Shown here: piece by piece, positions 1 to 5,452 of the stretch
Numbering within the stretch: position 1 is the first letter of the stretch
Layout: every line of letters starts with the position of its first letter
NCBI GenBank assembly: GCA_946480545.1
Contig: CAMLKY010000114.1
Location: forward strand, 1 to 6,692
Reading direction: 5' to 3'
Source: an uncultured Acidobacteriota bacterium
Lineage (GTDB): Bacteria > Acidobacteriota > Blastocatellia > Pyrinomonadales > Pyrinomonadaceae
DNA: 6,692 bases
Notes under the pieces: generated by a model
Databases searched by the model: none
What the model was told of the DNA's origin: nothing
The model's input: the letters and a program-made list of their open reading frames with translations, nothing else
Translations under genes and position numbers: made by a program

Positions 1-748
1 GAAACCGCTCGATCCACCATCCGAAGCCGTCGGCTTTCATCGCTTCCCAATCGTAGATCGGATTTCCCCAGAGCTGGCCCGTCTTCGAGAAATAGTCGGG
101 TGGTACACCGGATACGGCTTTCGCCGATCCGTCGTCATTAAGCTTGAATTGATGGCGGTTGCACCATACGTCGGCCGAATCCAGAGCCACAAAGATCGGG
201 ATATCCCCGACGATGCGGATCTCCTTTGACTCGGCATAAGCCTTGAGTTCAGACCACTGGCGAAAAAGCTTGAGCTTGTCGTCCCATTCGTACCATGGCC
301 TATGGTCCTGCGAAAGCTTGATCGCACGATAGAGCGCGTAGTCGTCGAGCCACGGTGCATTCTCGGCGGCGAAGGCTTCGAACGCGTCGCGCACGCGATC
401 GTGCCGCTCGAACGCGTGCCTTAGTAAGCCATCTTTGGCTCCGTGGACGGCACCGTAATCCGTTTTCCCGGAGTTAGCGGTCGGGGCAGGAAGCTCGGAA
501 ATCAATCCATCGGCGGCGAGCTTCTCAGGCGATATCAGCAGAGTATTCCCGGCAAAGGCGGAGAAACTCGAATACGGCGAGTCTCCCCAGCCGGTCGGCG
601 TAAGCGGAAGCACCTGCCAGTACGTCTGCCCCGTGCGAGCTAGAAAATCGACAAAACGAAAAGCCTCGGGGCCGAGGTCGCCAATGCCATAGTTGCCCGG
701 CAGCGATGTCGGATGAAGCAGAATGCCACCCGCGCGGGGAAATTTCAT
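1..748 (-). CDS. malQ: 4-alpha-glucanotransferase (amylomaltase), N-terminal 249 residues, partial
   Basis: MalQ transfers alpha-1,4-glucan segments between maltooligosaccharides in the cytoplasm (GH77, glycogen/maltodextrin metabolism). The frame is open from the ATG at 748 to the window edge; the C-terminal half, which holds the catalytic Asp/Glu/Asp of GH77, is outside. Visible GH77 signatures are GGILLHPTSLPGNYGIGDLG (residues 7-26), the WQVLPLTPTGWGDSPYSSFSAFAGN region (about 44-68), WLDDYALY (about 132-139), IRIVGDIPIF with DSADVW (about 177-194), and VPPDYFSKTGQLWGNPIYDW (about 214-233). The start matches the usual family N-terminus MKFPRAGGIL; a weak AGGA lies 9 bases upstream. Odd: between EWDD (154-157) and FRQW (162-165) family members carry roughly 33 more residues, including the F-x-x-F-x-Q-x-x-F-F helix. 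The gene is divergent from the CYTH gene. Identity is confident from several adjacent motifs; whether the protein is functional is uncertain because of the gap. Confidence 0.93.
   Translation of the reverse strand, partial: MKFPRAGGILLHPTSLPGNYGIGDLGPEAFRFVDFLARTGQTYWQVLPLTPTGWGDSPYSSFSAFAGNTLLISPEKLAADGLISELPAPTANSGKTDYGAVHGAKDGLLRHAFERHDRVRDAFEAFAAENAPWLDDYALYRAIKLSQDHRPWYEWDDKLKLFRQWSELKAYAESKEIRIVGDIPIFVALDSADVWCNRHQFKLNDDGSAKAVSGVPPDYFSKTGQLWGNPIYDWEAMKADGFGWWIERF
262..283 (-). other. apparent in-frame internal deletion junction in malQ
   Basis: Codons for D156-D157-K158-L159-K160-L161-F162 join the end of the W-x-x-W segment directly to FRQW. Family members (Thermus amylomaltase as I remember it) have about 33 residues here. 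The junction carries the short direct repeat AAGCTCAAGCTT, which would fit slippage or recombination between AAGCT copies. The existence of the gap is inferred from remembered family sequences, not from an alignment. Confidence 0.6.
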
Positions 749-787
749 ATTGTGAAATCCTACCAGCCACACGCGTCGGCAGACAAT

Positions 788-816
788 TTGCCCAGCCTCG
801 ATCAAACACTTACTAT
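788..816 (+). promoter_or_regulatory. candidate sigma70-type promoter for the CYTH gene
   Basis: TTGCCC at 788-793 and TACTAT at 811-816 are separated by exactly 17 bases. Each hexamer matches 4 of 6 consensus positions. It sits 33 bases before the CYTH ATG within the 100-base divergent gap shared with malQ. Purely pattern-based; no obvious equally good match was seen for malQ on the other strand. Confidence 0.35.
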
Positions 817-830
817 CTAACCCAGAATTC

Positions 831-834
831 AGGA
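831..834 (+). promoter_or_regulatory. ribosome binding site that leaves the CYTH start ambiguous
   Basis: AGGA lies 8 bases before a TTG at 843 and 14 bases before the ATG at 849. Spacing favours TTG (protein starting M-P-M-A-I-E), codon preference favours ATG (M-A-I-E). Both keep the ExExK motif. Confidence 0.4.
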
Positions 835-848
835 TCTTACGGTTGCCG

Positions 849-1400
849 ATGGCTATCGAAACCGAGAAAAAGTACAGGCTGGGACAAAAACGACTCGACG
901 AGATCATACAGAAGCTCGTCGAGCTCGGGGCGACGTTCATCAAGGAGGTCTTCGAGGTCAACTACCAGCACCGTGGCGGCGAGATGGACGAGCGTGGTGC
1001 GACATTGCGGCTGCGTAAGATCGGCGACTACACCACCCTTACGTACAAGGAAAAGGTACGGAGCGACAACGGCGGAGCGAAAAGCAAGATCGAGTTCGAG
1101 ACGAACGTCTCCGACGTCGAGGCCACGGAGGCGATCATCGAGCGGCTCGGCTATCGGCTAACGGCGGTCTACGAGAAACGTCGGAAATATTGGCGTCTGG
1201 GTGACGTGGAGGTCGTCATCGACGAGCTGCCGTTTGGTTTGTATATGGAGATCGAAGGAACCGAGGATGCTATCGACTGGGCGGCGGGCAAGCTCGGCCT
1301 GAAAGACATCGAACACGAGCCGCGGGGTTATCCGAGATTGACGATCAAATACGGGAAGATTAACAACGAGGTCGCGGAAGCAAAGTTCGAGCGGACCTGA
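849..1400 (+). CDS. CYTH-domain protein (class IV adenylate cyclase CyaB / thiamine-triphosphatase type)
   Basis: A 183-residue single-domain protein of the triphosphate tunnel metalloenzyme superfamily; these cytoplasmic enzymes bind a triphosphate and divalent metal inside an eight-stranded beta tunnel. The diagnostic ExExK motif is at the very N-terminus (E4-T5-E6-K7-K8). Further tunnel residues are seen as LRLRK (R54, R56), TYKEK (K67, K69), KIEFET (E82, E84), YEKRRKYW (K110-R112), VVIDE (D125) and YMEIEG (E134, E136, the metal-binding acidic pair). Length and motif order fit CyaB-like proteins. Members make cAMP, hydrolyse thiamine triphosphate or hydrolyse inorganic tripolyphosphate, and sequence alone does not choose. 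The tail-to-tail neighbour is ppk1, which makes a tripolyphosphate-type substrate possible (inference). Start choice: ATG at 849 gives the usual family N-terminus, but AGGA at 831-834 is better spaced (8 bases) for a TTG at 843 that would add only two residues. No frame break or missing motif. Confidence 0.9.
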   Translation: MAIETEKKYRLGQKRLDEIIQKLVELGATFIKEVFEVNYQHRGGEMDERGATLRLRKIGDYTTLTYKEKVRSDNGGAKSKIEFETNVSDVEATEAIIERLGYRLTAVYEKRRKYWRLGDVEVVIDELPFGLYMEIEGTEDAIDWAAGKLGLKDIEHEPRGYPRLTIKYGKINNEVAEAKFERT

Positions 1401-1409
1401 GGCGGGAAT

Positions 1410-3522
1410 CTAGAATTGAATGTCCTGACCTACAAAGAACATCTGCGCATCGAACGGCTCGCCACCCGGGATCTTCTTGTATGTTCCGTCCGGCCGAAGC
1501 ATGCGAGCGTTAACGTTGTCGCGTAAGTAGGCGTCAAGATATACGTCCTTCAAGTAGCGTTTGATATCGGGATCGATTATAGGCAGCAGGACCTCGACAC
1601 GACGATCCATGTTTCGCTGCATCCAGTCTGAGCTTCCCATATAAAGGTCTTCCGTTCGCAAAGTACATCACGCGACTGTGCTCGAGAAAACGTCCCACGA
1701 TCGAGCGCACGCGAATGTTTGAGGAAAGCCCTTTCACCCCGGGTCTCAGGCTGCAGATCCCACGTACGATCAGATCGATATCGACCCCCGCCTGCGACGC
1801 GGAATAAAGCTCCTGGATGATCTCGGTGTCCGTCAAGCTGTTGATCTTTACGACGATCCTCGCTTCCCTGCCCGCGAGCTTGTTGCGCTTCTCACGGCGG
1901 ATAAGCTCGATCAGGGTTTCACGCAAGTTGAGGGGCGCGACCAGCAGGCGATGGTAATCGGTCTGCTGCGAATATCCGGTGAGGAAGTTGAACAAGCTGG
2001 TCGCATCGGCTCCGACCTCTTCGTCGGCGGTCAGCAGCGCAACATCGGTATAAGTTCGCGCCGTAACCGGATTGTAGTTACCGCTCGCGATGTGAACGTA
2101 GCGACACAGCTTCTCTTTTTCACGCCTGACCACGAGCATTACCTTGCAGTGCGTCTTCAATTTACTGATGCCGTAGACGACGTGCACGCCCTCGTTCTCA
2201 AGTCGCCGAGCCCATTCGATGTTCATCTCTTCATCGAAACGCGCCTTTAGCTCGACCAGGGCCGTAACCTGTTTGCCGCGCTGGCTCGCTCGAATGAGCG
2301 AGTTGACGACCGGCGAGTCCTTCCCGGTACGGTAGAGACAGATCTTTATCGCCTGGACGTTCTTGTCCTCTGCGGCTTCGGCGACAAAGTCCGTCAGCGC
2401 CGTGTATGCGACATACGGATGATGGAGCAGGACGTCGCGCTTCTTGAGGACATCGAACACGCTTTTCTTTTCCGCGAGGACAGATGGATATACGGGCTGG
2501 ATCGGCCTCTCTTTCAGATCGGGCCGATTGAGCGAGTAGAGCTCCATCAGATCCGGTATATCGACAAGACCCTCGATCGGGTAAATGTCGTTCTCAGCGA
2601 GTCCGATCCCCTTCACAAGGAGCTTGAGCATCTTGTCCGGCATGTCAGCGGCGACCTCAAGACGGACCGGAAAGCGAAAACGTCTCCGCTGCAATTCCCT
2701 CTCGAGCGTACGCAACAGATCACCCGCCTCATCTTCACGAAGCTCGATGTCCGCGTCACGCGTCACGCGAAACAGAAATCCGTCGCTCGTTTTCATGTTC
2801 GGGAAGAGCGCCTTTGCGTTAGCAACGACAACTTCCTCGAGCAGGGTGTAGCGACCTTTCTTCTCTTCGATAGGCACCAGCCGGGATACGCTCGGCGGAA
2901 GCTTGATCCGCGTAAAGCGCTTCTGGCGGAAGAGGTGTTTCAGGTGCGGCTGTGTGAAGTTTCGGTTCGGCTCGATAAAAAGACCGATGTTCAGGCTGAG
3001 GTTCGAAATGTACGGGAACGGATGCGATGAATCCACCGATTGCGGAGTCAGGATGGGAAACAGATTATCGCGAAAATAGCGGTCAAGTTTTTTCTTGTCC
3101 TTCGCATTGAGCGATCGATAGGGCTCGACGGTGATGCCGTGCTTGGCAAGTTCGGGCAAAACGGTTTCGTGAAGATAGCCGACCTGCTTCTTGACGAGTG
3201 GCCGCAGCCGTTTGCCTATCTCACGCAGTTGGTCCTGCGGACTAAGCCCGTCCGGGGAGGTCTCGGCTACATCCTCCTCGATCTGTTCCTTAAGGCCCGA
3301 GACCCGGATCATAAAGAACTCGTCCAGGTTGGTCGAAAAGATCGACAGGAACTTTAATCGCTCAAGGACCGGAGCGTTCTCATCCATCGCCTCCTCGAGC
3401 ACACGACGGTTGAATTCGATCCAGCTCGCCTCACGATTGAAGAGCGCTGCACCGTCGAAGCTATCCGAAGCATGTTCCTGCACGGACTCCGATTTTGGGG
3501 ATTTATTCTCGCCGTGAACCAT
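1410..3522 (-). CDS. ppk1: polyphosphate kinase 1, near full length, frame broken near its C-terminus
   Basis: PPK1 reversibly polymerises the ATP gamma-phosphate into inorganic polyphosphate at or near the membrane. From ATG 3522 one frame covers residues 1-624 correctly: N-terminal domain NREASWIEFNRRVLEE (29-44), ATP-contact region STNLDEFFMIRVSGL (63-77), LLHHPY (365-370), KARFDEEMNIEWARRLE (426-442), first catalytic histidine in LKTHCK (H458), YVHIASGNYNPVTART (475-490), SLRPGVKGLS (591-600) and second conserved histidine in GRFLEHSR (H615). After FANG (621-624) the frame runs into 38 unrelated residues and stops at 1534. The genuine C-terminus (EDLYMGSSDWMQRNMDRRVEV onward, about 80 residues) continues one frame over from 1652 to the TAG at 1410. 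Joined, the product would be about 704 residues, normal for the family. Both histidines precede the break, but the lost part closes the second PLD-like domain, so the unjoined protein is probably impaired. No Shine-Dalgarno is seen at the start. Confidence 0.93.
1650..1656 (-). other. frame-break site in ppk1
   Basis: The upstream frame reads Y-F-A-N-G through 1651; homology resumes with E-D-L-Y-M-G-S in the frame starting at 1652. The net change is +1, equal to a loss of 2, 5 or 8 bases. Family members read N-G-G-x-x-E or similar here, so a loss of a few bases is likelier than an insertion. No homopolymer or classical slippery site is present. Confidence 0.8.
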
Positions 3523-3535
3523 AACGCGAGGGGAG

Positions 3536-3541
3536 ATTATA
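3536..3541 (-). promoter_or_regulatory. perfect -10 hexamer for ppk1, implying a very short leader
   Basis: TATAAT reads on the minus strand at 3541-3536, 13 bases before the ppk1 ATG. Transcription would begin about 6-8 bases before the start codon, consistent with the absence of a Shine-Dalgarno. The best -35 is a weak TTGGCG at 3567-3562 with an over-long 20-base spacer. Confidence 0.45.
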
Positions 3542-3617
3542 AACGAAACTCAGGGCGCTGGCGCCAACTAAATGTTACGGGAAAGCGGTTGGAAACGGCA
3601 AGATTTTTGAGGAGAGC

Positions 3618-3702
3618 GGAGCCTTACCGGCTCAGCGTCTTTGCGAAAACACTCTTTGGTTTTTCTCGCAAAGACGCTCAGCCGCAAAGGATCGGAGGCT
3701 CC
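3618..3702. repeat. long imperfect palindrome, REP/MITE-like hairpin
   Basis: A 12-bp perfect inverted repeat (AGCGTCTTTGCG at 3634-3645, CGCAAAGACGCT at 3667-3678) is extended inward by AAAAC/GTTTT (3646-3650 with 3659-3663) and outward by 5 bp (3628-3632 with 3680-3684) and 4 bp CCTT/AAGG (3622-3625 with 3687-3690). That gives about 26 pairs closing an 8-base loop at 3651-3658. GGAG at 3618-3621 and CTCC at 3699-3702 form outer arms. The unit CGCAAAG occurs twice in the right arm (3667 and 3683). Similar CGCAAAGACGC palindromes are, from memory, abundant between genes in Acidobacteriota and some other environmental phyla, so this is probably a dispersed REP-like element. It lies between ppk1 and the divergent small gene and could be transcribed in the leader of either. 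No poly-T tract follows it, so it is not a classical terminator. Confidence 0.7.
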
Positions 3703-3750
3703 CGGCAAAAGAAACATTGGTATTCGTCTAGAACGTACGACCCAATATCC

Positions 3751-3756
3751 GGAGGA
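3751..3756 (+). promoter_or_regulatory. strong ribosome binding site of the 75-residue gene
   Basis: GGAGGA lies 9 bases before the ATG at 3766. It decides the start: an out-of-frame ATG at 3758 is only one base away from it and cannot use it. Confidence 0.75.
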
Positions 3757-3765
3757 CATGAAAAT

Positions 3766-3993
3766 ATGGCAGATGAAATGGTTACCGATTACTGGCTGAA
3801 TTACCAGCCGAGCACCCAAACGGTGCGTGTTTGGGTTCAAACCACAGCAAGCGGCTGGCAGATGGTAAGCGATCTTCCCGCGGAAAAGGCTGTGTTTTTG
3901 AGCGACATGCTGCGTAATGAAAAGCCCGTCTTCTGGGTAACCGGAAACGTTTCGCTGCACACCAAAGAAGAGCCGCCGGGCGAAGCAGAGTAA
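3766..3993 (+). CDS. small conserved-looking hypothetical protein, 75 residues
   Basis: I do not recognise a named family. The protein MADEMVTDYWLNYQ... is acidic, soluble-looking and lacks a signal peptide, cysteines and metal motifs. Two hydrophobic strand-like stretches (about 18-25, VRVWVQTT, and 55-62, VFWVTGNV) flank a probable helix (about 39-51) containing FLSDMLRNEKPVFW. The L-R-N-E-K-P block resembles short proteins of unknown function in soil bacteria that I recall only vaguely. The reading frame stays open well upstream, but the GGAGGA at 3751-3756 fixes the start at 3766. The gene is divergent from ppk1, preceded by the palindrome, and ends only 3 bases before the convergent L,D-transpeptidase, so no terminator fits between them. 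Coding is supported by the ribosome site and amino-acid composition; function is unknown. Confidence 0.75.
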   Translation: MADEMVTDYWLNYQPSTQTVRVWVQTTASGWQMVSDLPAEKAVFLSDMLRNEKPVFWVTGNVSLHTKEEPPGEAE

Positions 3994-3996
3994 TAA

Positions 3997-4564
3997 CTAA
4001 GGATAGATCGCGACCCTTGTTCCGACGTTGACCAGCTTGTAGATCTCCTCGATGTCTTCGTTGTTCATCGCGACACATCCCCAGGTCCAATTCCCGCCCA
4101 CACCGCCGCCGTGGATATAGATCTCGCCTCCCAATGGGGTCTTCTGCGGCGGCATCCTGGTTTCATTTATAGCTTTCACGATCGCGTCGTGCTGTGACCT
4201 GCTGATAAGACCGTTGGCAAGTCCGCGGACGGCATCTTCTCGGGACGGGTAGCTGATACCCAGGCTTCGTGAAGATGTAGAACTCACCTTCCGGAGTCTT
4301 CCCGTCGCCCTCCTTCTCTTTATCGCCGGCCGGGGTGAAGCCAAACACGACCGGGTATGTTTTCACCAGCGTGCTGCCGTCGAATAGCTCGAGCCTCGAT
4401 TCACTCTTCCGAATGACGATCCGGGGGTTCTTCAGGGGCGGCATTGTGAAACCCGGCTTCTCTGAATCCTTCATAAACATAGCAACGGCGAGTTGGCATA
4501 GAACCAAACCGGCTGCAACCACTACCAGGGACGAGATCGCGATCCTATGTTCTCTCACCTTCAT
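3997..4564 (-). pseudogene. YkuD-family L,D-transpeptidase, frame broken by an apparent internal deletion
   Basis: YkuD enzymes act on peptidoglycan outside the inner membrane, using a catalytic Cys to make 3-3 crosslinks or attach proteins. Residues 1-100 from the ATG at 4564 give a signal anchor (basic R4-R7, hydrophobic 8-30) and the first part of the domain: RLELFDG (57-63), GDKEKEGDGKTPEGEFYIFTK (80-100). After K100 the frame is lost and ends at 4163. The rest is one frame over, from 4266 to the TAG at 3997: SLGISYPSREDAVRGL, then GGEIYIHGGG...NWTWGCVAM with the catalytic His and Cys 12 residues apart. Family members usually have about 8 residues (N-P-x-S-x-F-Y-L) between TK and SLGISYP; they are absent here, so about 26 bases look deleted. 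Start: ATG 4564 overlaps the upstream protease stop as TGATG, with GAGG 5 bases before it; a GTG at 4567 is less well spaced. It may instead be an intact gene with an assembly error. Confidence 0.85.
4264..4267 (-). other. frame-break / deletion junction in the L,D-transpeptidase gene
   Basis: Codon AAG (K100, 4267-4265) overlaps codon AGC (S of SLGISYP, 4266-4264) in the next frame. The shared AG suggests a deletion between two AG-containing sites. The missing length must be 2 modulo 3, and 26 bases matches the family spacing as remembered. Confidence 0.7.
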
Positions 4565-5343
4565 CACTGCCTCGACGCTTTTCGGACAGCATCCGCGCGC
4601 TGGATCATCGCACTTCGCTCGCCCTCATTTCCCTCGCTTTTCCAAAACGCGGCCAGATTATCGTAGCGCTCGGCAAGTGGGTAGTTCATCGCCCACGCTA
4701 TCTTGGCCGTGCATTCGGGACACGTATCGAGCGGACGGCGATCGGTTTCTTCCAGATGATTGGTCCCCGACATCAGACACTCATACTTTACGCAGTGCCG
4801 CATTGAGAACATATGTCCCGTTTCGTGCATCGCGATCTTCAAGACCCGTGCCTGAAATCTTCCGCGATTCGCCTTTCCGTCACCATCGCGCTCGAGCCGC
4901 CAAAGAGACCATACGCCCACTCGTGTCTCGAGGTTTGCCTGCCCGAAGACAAAGTTCCAGGTATCTCCGGGATAGAGATCGTAGTTCGTAAAACAGATCA
5001 GAGCCGCCGCGTCTCGAGGCAGTATCGGTGGCAGAAGTTGGTCGAGAAAATAGGACGTGCGAATCTGCCGATTGTTCGGGAATCGGTCGCGCGACATCTC
5101 TTTCGGGATCGTGCCGAGCGGACGTTCTGGGAGTGTCTTAACCGGCAGGTTAAAGAACGCCTTCATGTACCGCTCTGCGGTTTCAATGACCCGCCGCTGG
5201 TCCGCGTTGAACTTCCCGACGGGCTGGATGTAGATCGTGCGCCGCTCGGCGGTCGGCAGCGTCGGTTTAGATCTCAGATACTCTTCAAACGTCTCACCGG
5301 CTTCGGGATGCTGATCGAGCCAATCGCCGTCCTGGACCGTCAT
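4564..5343 (-). CDS. archaemetzincin-like zinc metalloprotease
   Basis: A zinc peptidase of the archaemetzincin type (M54-like). Numbering from the ATG at 5343, the active site is HETGHMFSMRH (zinc ligands H173, H177, H183; general base E174), followed at once by C184 and by C189, C208 and C211, the four cysteines that bind a second structural zinc in this family (HCx4C ... CxxC). MSGTNHLEETDRRPLDTC is also typical. Upstream, GDWLDQHPEAGETFEEYL (6-23), RTIYIQPVGKF (35-45) and NFVFGQANLETRVGVWSLWRL (130-150) are shared blocks of the bacterial branch. The Gly of the metzincin HExxHxxGxxH is Ser here (S180). The true protein starts earlier: protein-like sequence continues upstream to S-P-P-K-L at 5418, then meets an in-frame TGA at 5421-5419; a leader ATG lies at 5443 in another frame. 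It follows tsaE and is translationally coupled to the L,D-transpeptidase by TGATG. Substrate unknown; export and a cell-envelope role are inference. Confidence 0.85.
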   Translation of the reverse strand: MTVQDGDWLDQHPEAGETFEEYLRSKPTLPTAERRTIYIQPVGKFNADQRRVIETAERYMKAFFNLPVKTLPERPLGTIPKEMSRDRFPNNRQIRTSYFLDQLLPPILPRDAAALICFTNYDLYPGDTWNFVFGQANLETRVGVWSLWRLERDGDGKANRGRFQARVLKIAMHETGHMFSMRHCVKYECLMSGTNHLEETDRRPLDTCPECTAKIAWAMNYPLAERYDNLAAFWKSEGNEGERSAMIQRADAVRKASRQ

Positions 5344-5443
5344 TGGCTTGAAGAAGGGCGTAAGCGCGTCTTTGCTTCGTGCGATGGTCTCCTCGCGTAC
5401 GTCGAGTTTTGGAGGAGATCAGGACAAGTCCGAATAACCGCAT
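5344..5443 (-). other. broken leader of the metalloprotease gene
   Basis: ATG at 5443, 9 bases after the tsaE stop, opens M-R-L-F-G-L-V-L-I-S, a basic-hydrophobic start of a signal peptide. Homologous-looking protease sequence (S-P-P-K-L-D-V-R-E-E-T-I-A-R ...) begins at 5418 in the next frame and runs into the ATG at 5343. Net shift is +1, so a loss of 2 modulo 3 bases within the signal peptide, near 5413-5422, would explain both the shortened hydrophobic core and the frame change. Confidence 0.55.
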
Positions 5444-5452
5444 CCACTTGTG

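Noticed and set aside
525..809. Minus-strand frame of 94 codons upstream of and inside malQ
   Set aside because: The malQ frame from 748 encodes unmistakable GH77 motifs over the same bases; the other frame has none.
706..1161. Plus-strand Arg/Ser-rich frame overlapping the CYTH gene
   Set aside because: Out-of-frame shadow of the CYTH coding sequence.
1401..1409. Bidirectional terminator between the CYTH gene and ppk1
   Set aside because: The gap is 9 bases, and I saw no GC-rich stem followed by a T run on either strand.
1650..1661. Programmed +1 frameshift in ppk1
   Set aside because: There is no slippery codon, stop codon or stimulatory element at the site, and PPK1 is not known to use recoding; a small deletion is simpler.
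2419..3030. 203-codon open frame on the plus strand inside ppk1
   Set aside because: It lies antisense to strongly conserved PPK1 sequence, has no ribosome site or recognisable domain, and is expected from GC-biased codon use.
3618..3702. Intrinsic terminator or CRISPR repeat
   Set aside because: The hairpin has no downstream poly-T tract and the CGCAAAG units are not regularly spaced repeats with spacers.
3758..3760. ATG at 3758 as start of the small gene
   Set aside because: It is out of frame with the 75-residue protein and only one base from the GGAGGA.
3997..4344. Independent 115-residue gene starting at 4344
   Set aside because: Only its part from SLGISYP (4266) onward is homologous to YkuD; the preceding Arg/Ser-rich segment is the out-of-frame reading of the upstream half of the same gene.
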